Origin: an uncultured Prevotellaceae bacterium
GTDB lineage: Bacteria > Bacteroidota > Bacteroidia > Bacteroidales > Muribaculaceae
Assembly (NCBI GenBank): GCA_900320245.1
Contig: ONRP01000007.1
Coordinates: 27,765 to 91,764, forward strand
Direction: 5' to 3'
Length of the DNA: 64,000 bases
Of this stretch, positions 34,838-43,298 are shown piece after piece (the stretch's first letter is position 1; every line of letters starts with the position of its first letter). A program made the position numbers and the translations under genes. Below the pieces are notes generated by a model. That model was given only the letters and a program-made list of their open reading frames with translations, did no database searches and had not been told where the DNA came from.

Positions 34838-35020
34838 CTAATACTTGTCAAAGTTGTACAGTTTCCTCAACTCGGCTTTCTTCTCGTCGCTCAAGCGGGT
34901 GAAATAACTCTTCCAGCCCGGGCAGAAGTTGATGTGCCAGCGCCAGAACTTTCCTAACACGGAGTCGGGCTTCTTGTGATAATGTGCCCTGAACTTGCAG
35001 TTTTCGCAGATATGTGCCAT
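34838..35020 (-). CDS. Small Cys-containing protein, conserved type
   Basis: 60 residues: MAHICENCKFRAHYHK opens with a CxxC pair, and a second Cys/His-rich patch (WRWHINFCPGWKSYF) follows, so metal binding is plausible. Ends in LRKLYNFDKY. I recall similar small proteins in Bacteroidales but no function. The first gene of the 35020-32108 run; its start is 4 nt after a heptamer array. Confidence 0.7.
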   Translation of the reverse strand: MAHICENCKFRAHYHKKPDSVLGKFWRWHINFCPGWKSYFTRLSDEKKAELRKLYNFDKY

Positions 35021-35024
35021 ATAT

Positions 35025-35052
35025 TTAAGTTTAGAGTTTAGAGTTTAGAGTT
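35025..35052 (-). repeat. Heptamer tandem array before the small Cys protein
   Basis: Minus strand: AACTCTA three times then AACTTAA, ending 4 nt before the ATG at 35020. The array begins right at the stop codon of the CotH gene. Confidence 0.85.
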
Positions 35053-36497
35053 TAGGGATGATAGCCGAGTTGGCGGTCCATCCAGGCGATACGTTTGTTC
35101 AGCCAGGACTTGAGGAACGAGATCTCGTCGGCATAATTGCTGCCCACGTAGTAGTTGTTCCACACCCACACGCCCCATCGCGGCCATGCCTGGCTGTTGC
35201 GCTGCTCGGCACCGTGCGAGGTGAGGACCGTGGCCAGCGAGTCGACGGTGGCCATCAGGCGTTCATCGCTAAGGTTAGTGCGGCGGTATTCTGCCCACCG
35301 CTGCCTGAGGGCTGCCGTGTAGGCCGGGTCCTCGTTCAGGCGTTGCCACCAGAAGGGGATGAGGTAGTCCTCGCCCTCTTGCCGCATGACGTCGTTGCTG
35401 CGGTACATCCACGTGTCGGTGCGCCAGCCCTCTCTCGCCCGGTAGTTGCCGAAGGCCATATTGGCGTCCCACACCACCATCTTGAAGCGCGGGTCCACGC
35501 TGTCGCGGCGCTTGAAGAATTTGCCGCTCAGGCGGTAGGCGTCCACGTTGTGGCTCACCTCCATCACCAGTTGGTAGTCGATGAACGACATCATGTCCAG
35601 GTAGCGGCGGTAGCCGTTCACGGGGTCGCGATAGCCGGGCGAGGCCAGCGCCGCCTCCATCAGGTCGATTTGGTGCTCGATGTACTGGCGCTGCTCGGGC
35701 CTCAGGTCCTCGGGGTCAGGTTCCTTGTACTGGAAATGGATGATGCAGTCCTCAAAGGGTTTGCCGTTGCTGTCCACGGGGTGGTATTTCGAGACATAGG
35801 TCACCTCGTCCACATTGTCCACCTCCATCAGGTAGCCGCCCGTGAGCGCGTCGCCCTGGCTGCCCGGCTTGCCCAGATTGAGGCGGTTCTTGCCCTTAGA
35901 GACGACCTCGGTGAGCACATACACCCCATAGTAGGTCCCGTCGACGATGAGTTCGCAGTGGCGCCCCAGCGGCGTGAATTCCATCCAGGGCCGTGCGATT
36001 TCCAGGGCCAGCATGTCGCGTATCATGCTCTTGTCGGCATAGGGGGCCAGCAGCGCCCAGTTGTTGTCTTTCGGCATCCCCAGGATGGAGACTTTCTGCT
36101 TCTTGCCGCCACGCTTCAGCGGTTCCTGCAGGGTGCGGAAGGAGTAGGGCTTCTTCGGGCTGTCGTTGTAGGTCGAGTTGCCGCGGTGGCGCAGGGCAAT
36201 CAGCCCCTCGTAGTCGACACGCTGCCCCGGGTGGGCCGCTGTGTCGGCATAGTTGAGGTGCCCCTCGCCGTTGTGGATGATCTTCATGCGGGCTTCGATG
36301 CGCTCCGACCGCATGATGGAATCGCCGCCCACCTCAATCCACACAATGGGCAGGTTGGTCGAGTCGAGCCGCACCTCCGTGTTATCAGGCGGGAAGTTAC
36401 GCGCCGGCTCGGGGCTACACGACACCATCGCGGCCAGCGCCACCGTCAGCGCCGCCAGCCACCACTTCGTCACCCCAAAGCCAATTCTCACTTCCAT
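35052..36497 (-). CDS. CotH-family lipoprotein
   Basis: 481 residues of the CotH protein-kinase-like family. Lipoprotein signal with lipobox Cys about residue 27 (AAMVSC). Core CotH blocks: LRHRGNSTYNDSPKKPYSFR (nucleotide-contacting loop), DNNWALLAPYADKSMIRDMLA, GVYVLTEVVSKGKNRLNL, GGYLMEVDN and MVVWDANMAFGN with the metal-binding Asp. CotH in Bacillus spores is an atypical kinase; targets in Bacteroidales are not known. A paralogue with a dockerin tail lies at 62163. Confidence 0.9.
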   Translation of the reverse strand: MEVRIGFGVTKWWLAALTVALAAMVSCSPEPARNFPPDNTEVRLDSTNLPIVWIEVGGDSIMRSERIEARMKIIHNGEGHLNYADTAAHPGQRVDYEGLIALRHRGNSTYNDSPKKPYSFRTLQEPLKRGGKKQKVSILGMPKDNNWALLAPYADKSMIRDMLALEIARPWMEFTPLGRHCELIVDGTYYGVYVLTEVVSKGKNRLNLGKPGSQGDALTGGYLMEVDNVDEVTYVSKYHPVDSNGKPFEDCIIHFQYKEPDPEDLRPEQRQYIEHQIDLMEAALASPGYRDPVNGYRRYLDMMSFIDYQLVMEVSHNVDAYRLSGKFFKRRDSVDPRFKMVVWDANMAFGNYRAREGWRTDTWMYRSNDVMRQEGEDYLIPFWWQRLNEDPAYTAALRQRWAEYRRTNLSDERLMATVDSLATVLTSHGAEQRNSQAWPRWGVWVWNNYYVGSNYADEISFLKSWLNKRIAWMDRQLGYHP

Positions 36498-36501
36498 AAC
36501 A

Positions 36502-36509
36502 CAAAGGTA
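36502..36509 (-). promoter_or_regulatory. -7 box of the CotH lipoprotein gene
   Basis: Minus-strand TACCTTTG just before the start at 36497, in the 35-bp gap after hsdR. The transcript would have almost no leader. Confidence 0.45.
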
Positions 36510-36532
36510 TATAAAAATATCATTTGTGGTAC

Positions 36533-39500
36533 TTATGCCGTCTGCGGGGTAATGACTCCGTGGATGTTGTCGATGTACTTGGCAAGCGGCAGCATATAAG
36601 GTGTGAAGACTGAAAGTTGCTCGTCAAATGGCGACTCGTTAACGACGATCTCCTTGGTGATGTCACCGTTCTCACAGACGTAGGCGATAATGGTATTCAG
36701 GAAGTCCTCTTGCTCGGCATTCAATTCGTTGCCTGAAATGAACTCTGAGAAGCGTCTAACCGCATTCTTACGGTCAACTCCGACCAAAGAGCGGACAAAC
36801 ATGGCGACATTGCTACCACAAAGCATCCCATCGGTGTACTTGTCGTAGTCATCCTTGCTGCCAAGTTCTTGCCACAGGATGCGTTCAAGTTCGGTGAAGT
36901 CGGCTGCTGTCAGTTGCTCCATATCGTAGATCTTTTGGAGTACGGGCAGGTTTCTGTTCTTCGACAGGAAGTCCAATACGCTCTGCTTGTAGGACACACG
37001 GGGTGTGATGCCTTCCATTGTGCCCTCGTCGCTGATTTCGTCCTCGATATCGACCGTGAACCATTGCCCACCCTGACCGATGAGGAACTTGATGAGGTCT
37101 CTCAGGTCGTTCCTGACCTTTTCAAGCCATTTGAGTGACACGTTCTGCCAAGCGACATCAGTCAATACTTCCTTGATCGTGCCCATCTTGGCCTGTACCT
37201 GTGGCAAGGTGGCTTTCTCTTGCAGTTTCTCGGCAATCGTTTGAACCGAGTGCACCGCTTTGGTGGCATTGCCCTCACCACCAATCAGCGACAGTTCAAT
37301 CAGCATCACCAACAGGTCAAATTTCTTGGCACTCTCGTCGAGGGTGTTTTTGGGCAGCAAGGGTGCAATGACATTGCTCAAGGTGTTGACATCAACCTCT
37401 GAAATGTATGTCCATGAGTCGTTGTCCTTGAAGTGGCTTACGTCAGCCCATTTTTCCCTTACTGAGATATGGCTGTCACTGAGCGAGGCGACCTGTTCTT
37501 TCAACAGTGTCTTGATTTCGTCGTGTAGCCCCTTGGCATACTCATCTTCTTGCCACTGCTGATGCTGCAAGTGGAACGCTATCTTAGCCCGAATGCTGAA
37601 AATCTTCTCGGTCAACGACGGTGCAACGGCTGCTGTCTGACCATCAGGATTCTTGTCGAAATACTCGAAGTTCCTGCACCAATCGAAGATGTAGAAGAAC
37701 TCCTTGTCTTTCCCTGTTCCAAAGATGCCCTGTGACAGACGTGTGCCTCGGCCAATCATCTGCATGAACTTGATTTTACTCTTGACCACCTTGAAGAACA
37801 CAAGGTTGAGCACATCGGGAACGTCAATGCCCGTGTCAAGCATATCGACCGAAACGGCTATCTGCGGGTTACCGTCCCTGATTTCGAACTTGTCGATGAG
37901 GTCTTTGGAATAGGTGACATAGTTGTCAATGAGGGCACAGAAGTCGGCTGCGTATTCAGGGTATAAGTAGTAGAATCGCTCGACTATCATTTCAGCGTGG
38001 CGGTGGTTGTAGGCAAAGATAATGGACTTGCCGATACGCTCTCCGCTCTGCACCTTCAGACCGTTCTCCATCAGGTCTTGCAGCACACGGTCGATGGTGT
38101 CGAGATTGAAGATGTAATTGAATATCTCTTTGCTCTCGATATCTCGGTGTTGGGGATCTCCTTCAATAGCCTTGACCGCCTGTTCATACTCCCATACCTT
38201 TTCGAGTTGTTCCTTTTCCTCTGCACTCAGGTTGTTATACTTGATGCCCTCTTTCAGGATGAGTGATCCACGCTTGAAGCCCTTGTAGTTGACAAGATAG
38301 CCCTCTGCCACGGCATCCTCCAATTCATAGGCATAATTGGGCACACCTTGTTCCATTTGGAAGGTCTCGTAGGTGCTCTTATCCACCTCGTCACGGGGTG
38401 TCGCTGTCAAGCCCACAAGCAGAGCATCAAAGTAGTTGAATATGGCTGAATACTTGCCGAAGATGCTGCGATGAGCCTCGTCGATAATTATCAGGTCAAA
38501 CCGCCCTACACTGAAGGCTTTCTCGTCAGTGTCGATGTGGTTGATCATCGTCTGATAGGTCGAGAACGTGATGCGGGCATTGGTGTCGGGGTCTTTATCC
38601 TCACTCAGGATGGAGGTGGTCATGTGGGGCAGCAACTTCACGAAGTTCTTATGTGCCTGACTGACCAACGGAATTCTGTCGGCAAGGAACAGGACGTTCT
38701 TCACCCATCCGTTACGGGTCAACACGTCAACCAATGAGATGGCAACTCTCGTCTTACCCGTTCCTGTGGCCATCACCAATAAGCCTCGACGATGCTTGGT
38801 GTTGAAGTGTTCACACACCGATTTAATCGCCATCTTTTGGTAATGACGGTCGGTGATGCTGTCCTTTACGCTGAAGTCGGTAATATCGTGTCGTTTTCTT
38901 TTCTGTATGAGCAATTCCAAGTCGCTCTCGGTGTGGAAAGCGTAGAGTTGACGAGGAGGATAACCCAAACCGTCAATGATGTTGGTCTCAAAGCCATTGG
39001 TATAGTAGATGACAGGTCTTACCCCATATCGCTTTTCCAGGCAATCGGCATACAATTCTGCTTGGTGCTTGCCCTTGACGGGAGAAACGCTTGTCCTTTT
39101 GGCCTCAATGACTGCAAGGGGCAGACCATTACTGCCGAACAGGACATAATCACAATAGCCCTTGCCCTCGCCGTTGGGCATGCCTTCCACCTCGACCTCA
39201 ATGCAAGCCTTTGAGGGTTGAATCGCTCCATCGGTGTCCAACACATCCCATCCTGCCTCTTTCAGCATCAGGTCGATGTAGAGTTTGCGGGTCTCGGCCT
39301 CGGATATGTCAGGCAATGCGATTTCCTTGACAGGGGTCTTGTCCTCGACAGCCTCTTTGTCAGCGGCCTCGACGATAGTTGAGGTGGGTGTTACCGTTAC
39401 CGTGGCAGGGGTGATGACCGACGTTTGGGGGCTGTTGGGGATTAAGGTTCTGTCAAATGGGACTATTTCCTTGATGAGGTTCAGTTTGTGCAGGACAGCA

Positions 39501-39850
39501 GCAACCACATTGTAGATGTTGAGCAGACAGAAGAACGATTCACCCCGGGTGACTTTCTTGTTGTGCGCTCCATTGTTGCCCACTTTGCGGACGTAGTGAG
39601 CCGCCATCATCATACGGTTATCGCCAATGAACTCACGGAAAACCTCGCCATCCACAAGTTCTATCAGGGACGCTCTTTCAGGCACCTCGATGTTTTTCAT
39701 CACATAGAGTGACCTGACGATATACTCCAATGCCTTTCTTGCACAAATGGCACTCAGGTCAGGATTACTCACCTGCATCTCCTCGGCAGCCGAGCAGAAG
39801 CGATGAAGGTCGCTCAAACCCAATTCCTGTAGATAGTCAAAGTTCCTCAT
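36533..39850 (-). CDS. hsdR: HsdR, type I restriction subunit (EcoEI type)
   Basis: Translocase and nuclease subunit, about 1105 residues from the ATG at 39850. N-terminal DUF4145 helical domain (1-120). Then the nuclease domain with the PD-(D/E)xK pattern D234...E249-A-K251. Helicase motor: Walker A MATGTGKTR (about 361-368), DEAH box IIDEAHRS, motif VGLTATPR, motif VI segment QMIGRGTRLSQ. The EcoEI_R_C-type domain ends the protein. Separated from hsdS by a four-helix-bundle gene and a 9-bp repeat array. Confidence 0.94.
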   Translation of the reverse strand: MRNFDYLQELGLSDLHRFCSAAEEMQVSNPDLSAICARKALEYIVRSLYVMKNIEVPERASLIELVDGEVFREFIGDNRMMMAAHYVRKVGNNGAHNKKVTRGESFFCLLNIYNVVAAVLHKLNLIKEIVPFDRTLIPNSPQTSVITPATVTVTPTSTIVEAADKEAVEDKTPVKEIALPDISEAETRKLYIDLMLKEAGWDVLDTDGAIQPSKACIEVEVEGMPNGEGKGYCDYVLFGSNGLPLAVIEAKRTSVSPVKGKHQAELYADCLEKRYGVRPVIYYTNGFETNIIDGLGYPPRQLYAFHTESDLELLIQKRKRHDITDFSVKDSITDRHYQKMAIKSVCEHFNTKHRRGLLVMATGTGKTRVAISLVDVLTRNGWVKNVLFLADRIPLVSQAHKNFVKLLPHMTTSILSEDKDPDTNARITFSTYQTMINHIDTDEKAFSVGRFDLIIIDEAHRSIFGKYSAIFNYFDALLVGLTATPRDEVDKSTYETFQMEQGVPNYAYELEDAVAEGYLVNYKGFKRGSLILKEGIKYNNLSAEEKEQLEKVWEYEQAVKAIEGDPQHRDIESKEIFNYIFNLDTIDRVLQDLMENGLKVQSGERIGKSIIFAYNHRHAEMIVERFYYLYPEYAADFCALIDNYVTYSKDLIDKFEIRDGNPQIAVSVDMLDTGIDVPDVLNLVFFKVVKSKIKFMQMIGRGTRLSQGIFGTGKDKEFFYIFDWCRNFEYFDKNPDGQTAAVAPSLTEKIFSIRAKIAFHLQHQQWQEDEYAKGLHDEIKTLLKEQVASLSDSHISVREKWADVSHFKDNDSWTYISEVDVNTLSNVIAPLLPKNTLDESAKKFDLLVMLIELSLIGGEGNATKAVHSVQTIAEKLQEKATLPQVQAKMGTIKEVLTDVAWQNVSLKWLEKVRNDLRDLIKFLIGQGGQWFTVDIEDEISDEGTMEGITPRVSYKQSVLDFLSKNRNLPVLQKIYDMEQLTAADFTELERILWQELGSKDDYDKYTDGMLCGSNVAMFVRSLVGVDRKNAVRRFSEFISGNELNAEQEDFLNTIIAYVCENGDITKEIVVNESPFDEQLSVFTPYMLPLAKYIDNIHGVITPQTA

Positions 39851-39875
39851 AATCATTGTTTTTTTGGTGATAGGC

Positions 39876-39911
39876 CCTATAAGTCCTATAAGCCTTATAA
39901 GGTCCGATAGG
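39876..39911 (-). repeat. Four 9-bp repeats in the hsd operon
   Basis: Plus-strand units CCTATAAGT, CCTATAAGC, CTTATAAGG, TCCGATAGG, between the four-helix-bundle stop (39916) and hsdR start (39850). Outer GGCC at both ends gives it a partly palindromic shape. Confidence 0.8.
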
Positions 39912-39915
39912 CCCG

Positions 39916-40482
39916 CTATTCCTCTTTCTTGCCTCCTGTTTTATTGCGGTAATTGATTCTGGCTTGATACATCCGTTCCTTGATGCCCCCGTTTTTCACA
40001 AAGTCATCTTGCAAACGGTTGATGAGTTTGCGCAGCATGTAGTCCTCCTGATGGATGAGCGTGATGGCGATATTTGCTATCGTCTCGGCACTGCGCGTTT
40101 CTATCGCATCGCGGTAAAAGGCGCTGTCATTATGCTTGGCACACACCCTGCGGGTCTGCACACTGCGCGGGTCATCGGTGGCCCACTGCTGCAGGTTGCG
40201 CACCCTCAGGAAGTCTTCGTAGTCGATGAGCAGTTCATGCAGACTCGCTTTTGCCACATTGGTGAGTTTAAGTTCCGTTTCACTGGATGTTGCCGAGGCC
40301 GCACTGCCTTCGGCAATGTTTTGTTTGCCGCTTCGTGCCGCTTGTATCATCTGGTCAATCGTGCGATCACCTTTAGCCAGAAACTTGTGGGCAAAATAAT
40401 AGGTAATATCATAAATGCACTCAGCCTTTTGAAAAACGATGAGTGCTTGATAATTGCCTTGATTGGGTAAGAAACGTTCCAT
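39916..40482 (-). CDS. Four-helix-bundle protein with suffix domain (S23/IVP type)
   Basis: 188 residues from the ATG at 40482 (the upstream 28 codons overlap hsdS). N-terminal four-helix-bundle part: YQALIVFQKAECIYDITYYF, then DQMIQAARSGKQNIAEGSAA, the most conserved block of the S23/intervening-sequence protein family. The C-terminal 60 residues (DYMLRKLINRLQDDFVKNGGIKERMYQAR) match the 'four helix bundle suffix' domain. Family members are related to proteins encoded in 23S rRNA insertions and to Avd of diversity-generating elements. Its place inside a restriction operon is unexplained. Confidence 0.85.
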   Translation of the reverse strand: MERFLPNQGNYQALIVFQKAECIYDITYYFAHKFLAKGDRTIDQMIQAARSGKQNIAEGSAASATSSETELKLTNVAKASLHELLIDYEDFLRVRNLQQWATDDPRSVQTRRVCAKHNDSAFYRDAIETRSAETIANIAITLIHQEDYMLRKLINRLQDDFVKNGGIKERMYQARINYRNKTGGKKEE

Positions 40483-40498
40483 ATTCACCGATGCTTTT

Positions 40499-41683
40499 TT
40501 ATCCAAAGTATTTATCCATTGTGTAGTCAAACATCGTCTGCGTCTCCTCAATGGACTGTTGAACAAGTGCCTTTTGCCGCTCTATTGCCTCAACCTTCTC
40601 TGCAAACTCCTGCTGAAGCGAAAGAGGTGGGAGAAAAATGGGTAGTTTTCTTATCCCCTTCAAAATCACTCTTTTTATAGCCGTTCCTGTTAGATACTCT
40701 CTTTCTACTTTAGAATAAATCTCAGCAGTAGAGAGGTATTTTGCCACAAAATGTGGATTTACAATATCAATAATAGGGCGAAGTATTGCTATTGATGATA
40801 AGATTGCCTGTTCCCTTTCATTAGTAAGGACAAATATGTATTTGAAATAACTCCCATCTTTTGCTATTAAAACATCATTTTTTATAGGCTTGCAGCCATT
40901 TGTCACCAACTTTTCATATTCAATCCGACCAATCCATTTACAGTTTTCATATTCAAAGTGAGTGTCACGCATGTCCTTAACAGATAACATGGGTATATCT
41001 CCGTATTCGTCGTGTTTTGGACTATAATGTGAACCATCAGTGATAAGAGAAGAAATATCACTTAATTTCTTGACTTCCCACCCTTTGGGATTGTCGATGG
41101 GGTCGCCAAACATGGTGTAGAAGATGGACTGTGCGAGTTGGTCGTAGGCTTTGAGTTGTTCTTTCTTCTTCTCGATGATGCCCTGTAGCAAGTCAAGTTC
41201 TGCAACAATCCGCTCCTGCTCAGCCATCGGTGGAATTGGAACAACGACATTTCTGACAATGCTGCTATTGAGGTTATTCACAACCCCGCCAACTGCTAAC
41301 TTTCTAAATTCTTGATACATGTTCGGGCTACTCAACATGTAATAAAGGAATGATTTATTAAATGTATCGCTATCATCTCTAATAACCAACCAACCATCGT
41401 GGATGCAACCATCAATATCTAAGATATATGGTTTGCCAAAACTCATGGAGTTGGATAAGATAAAGTCGCCCTTATGAACAAACCTTGTCTTCTTTAAGCC
41501 TTCAGGTTTTATCTTCTCTTTGGTCGATGTAATATACTTTGAACCCTCAACGGCATCACCTATCTTTATCCAATTTAGCCCATCATCTTCATCTGTTAGA
41601 TATTGCTGTATTGGTCTAGGAGAACCACCTCGTTCAATTAAACAGACTTCCCCTAACTTTTTATATGTCCATCCCTCTTTCAT
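40499..41683 (-). CDS. hsdS: HsdS, type I specificity subunit
   Basis: 394 residues: two target-recognition domains (about 1-140 and 200-330), each followed by a conserved helix (AEQERIVAELDLLQGIIEKK and LQQEFAEKVEAIERQKALVQ). Reads bipartite DNA targets for the HsdM and HsdR subunits. The gene is far more AT-rich than its neighbours, as expected for specificity genes exchanged between strains. Start overlaps hsdM stop by 4 bp. Confidence 0.93.
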   Translation of the reverse strand: MKEGWTYKKLGEVCLIERGGSPRPIQQYLTDEDDGLNWIKIGDAVEGSKYITSTKEKIKPEGLKKTRFVHKGDFILSNSMSFGKPYILDIDGCIHDGWLVIRDDSDTFNKSFLYYMLSSPNMYQEFRKLAVGGVVNNLNSSIVRNVVVPIPPMAEQERIVAELDLLQGIIEKKKEQLKAYDQLAQSIFYTMFGDPIDNPKGWEVKKLSDISSLITDGSHYSPKHDEYGDIPMLSVKDMRDTHFEYENCKWIGRIEYEKLVTNGCKPIKNDVLIAKDGSYFKYIFVLTNEREQAILSSIAILRPIIDIVNPHFVAKYLSTAEIYSKVEREYLTGTAIKRVILKGIRKLPIFLPPLSLQQEFAEKVEAIERQKALVQQSIEETQTMFDYTMDKYFG

Positions 41684-43173
41684 AGGTATTTCTCCTTGAA
41701 CTCTGCCATTGCGTTGTTGATGTCCTGTTGCAGGGTGGCAATCTTGCCGAAGATGACCTCAGGGGCTTCGTATTCGACCTTGACACGCTCCACTTCCTTG
41801 TACTTGTTGATGCTGAGGTCGTAGTCGTTCTCACGGATTTCCTCGACAGGAACGAGGAACGATTGTTCTTTGCGTGTCCTTGTCGCCTCGGCATCCATGT
41901 TCTTGAAACGGGCTATCACATCGGGAATATCATTCTCAGGGCATTCGGTGCGCTTTTGGTCAAGGGTGTAGCCATCGGCTTTCATGTCGTAGAACCACAC
42001 CTTATCCGTGCCGCCTGCATTGGTCTTGGTGAAGACAAGAACAGCAGTGGAAACTCCTGAATAGGGTTGGAATACACCTGATGGCATCGATATCACCGCT
42101 TGCAGCCGTTGATTGTCGATGAGTTCTTTTCTCAATGCTTTGTGAGCAGTACTGTTGCCGAACAATACACCATCAGGAACGATGGAAGCACAACGGCCAC
42201 CCATCTGGAGCATACGGATGAACAGACTGACAAACAGCAACTCGGTTTTCTTGGTCTTGGTGATGGCAAGCAGCGACTTGCTCACCGCCTCATTGTCGAG
42301 GCTCCCCGTGAAAGGAGGATTTGCCAAGCAAAGCGTATATCTGTTCTCGTCGGTGTTGTCGGTCGAGAGGCTGTCTCGGTATTGGATATCGGGATTATCG
42401 ACACCGTGCAGCATCAGGTTCATTGCACCGATACGAAGCATCGTGAAGTCGGTGTCGAAGCCGTGCAGCATCTCGTTCTTGTAGTGGTGGGCATTTTCCT
42501 TCTTCAACAGTTCAGATTTGTAATGCTCACGGACATACTTGGCACTCTCAACGATGAAACCCGCACTACCCATAGCGGGGTCACAGATGGTGTCCTTCAA
42601 GGTGGGCTGCATGATTTCGACCATCATGCGGATGATGTGTCGAGGTGTACGGAATTGACCATTATTGCCCGAAGCCGCCATCTTGCTGAGCACATACTCA
42701 TAGACATCGCCCATCGTGTCACGGTTGTTCATATCAAGGTGGTCAATGCCCTCGACAATCTTGGTGAGGGTGCGAGGGCTTTGAATCAGGAAGGTCGCAT
42801 TCTCCATGAAACGGCTGTAAGCCGACTCCTTGCCGCTACTCAGGTTCTTGATGAACACAAACACGTCCTTGCTGACGATGCGGTACATCGTCTCAGGGTC
42901 ATAGTTCTTGAACGTGCTCCATCGCAGGTCTTCGTAGGGCACGTTGCGGTCGGTCTCAGGATTGTGCCACGACCCGTAGCCGATGGTCGGCTCAGACACC
43001 GCCACACCCATAGCGTTGGCATTGGCCTCCTTGGTGCGCTGGGCATCGTCGAGCATCTTCATAAAGAACAGATAGGTCATCTGTTCGAGAATGGTGATTG
43101 AATTGGTGATGCCACCGGTCCAGAAGGTGTCCCAAATACTGTCTATCCGATTCTTGATTTCTCCTGTAATCAT
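41680..43173 (-). CDS. hsdM: HsdM, type I N6-adenine methyltransferase
   Basis: 497 residues. N-terminal helical HsdM_N part (about 1-120), then the methylase: the SAM motif DPAMGSAGFIVESA, and catalytic motif IV NPPF in LANPPFTGSL. Length normal. First gene of the operon hsdM-hsdS-4HB-hsdR. Its promoter lies in a 75-bp sequence duplicated in front of the RAYT transposase gene. Confidence 0.95.
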   Translation of the reverse strand: MITGEIKNRIDSIWDTFWTGGITNSITILEQMTYLFFMKMLDDAQRTKEANANAMGVAVSEPTIGYGSWHNPETDRNVPYEDLRWSTFKNYDPETMYRIVSKDVFVFIKNLSSGKESAYSRFMENATFLIQSPRTLTKIVEGIDHLDMNNRDTMGDVYEYVLSKMAASGNNGQFRTPRHIIRMMVEIMQPTLKDTICDPAMGSAGFIVESAKYVREHYKSELLKKENAHHYKNEMLHGFDTDFTMLRIGAMNLMLHGVDNPDIQYRDSLSTDNTDENRYTLCLANPPFTGSLDNEAVSKSLLAITKTKKTELLFVSLFIRMLQMGGRCASIVPDGVLFGNSTAHKALRKELIDNQRLQAVISMPSGVFQPYSGVSTAVLVFTKTNAGGTDKVWFYDMKADGYTLDQKRTECPENDIPDVIARFKNMDAEATRTRKEQSFLVPVEEIRENDYDLSINKYKEVERVKVEYEAPEVIFGKIATLQQDINNAMAEFKEKYL

Positions 43174-43179
43174 AGTCTG

Positions 43180-43254
43180 TGTTGTTTCATTGAACTACAA
43201 AGGTACAACAATTGTTCAAAACATGGCAAAAAACCGATGAAAACTGTGGGCACC
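43180..43254 (-). repeat. 75-bp direct repeat, copy 1 (hsdM promoter)
   Basis: Near-identical (73 of 75 positions) to 44453-44527. Minus strand: -33 TTTG (43230-43227), 21-bp spacer, -7 TACCTTTG (43205-43198). The palindrome AACAATTGTT (43207-43216) lies between the boxes and could be an operator. The ATG of hsdM is 7 nt from the repeat edge. Confidence 0.9.
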
Positions 43255-43298
43255 GTCTATGGTGGCGACAAGTTTGTTTTTGGGTTGTTTGGAGGTGG

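Noticed and set aside
35058-36599. Plus-strand open frame of 513 codons opposite the CotH lipoprotein gene
   Set aside because: Same antisense effect; no start context or motif.
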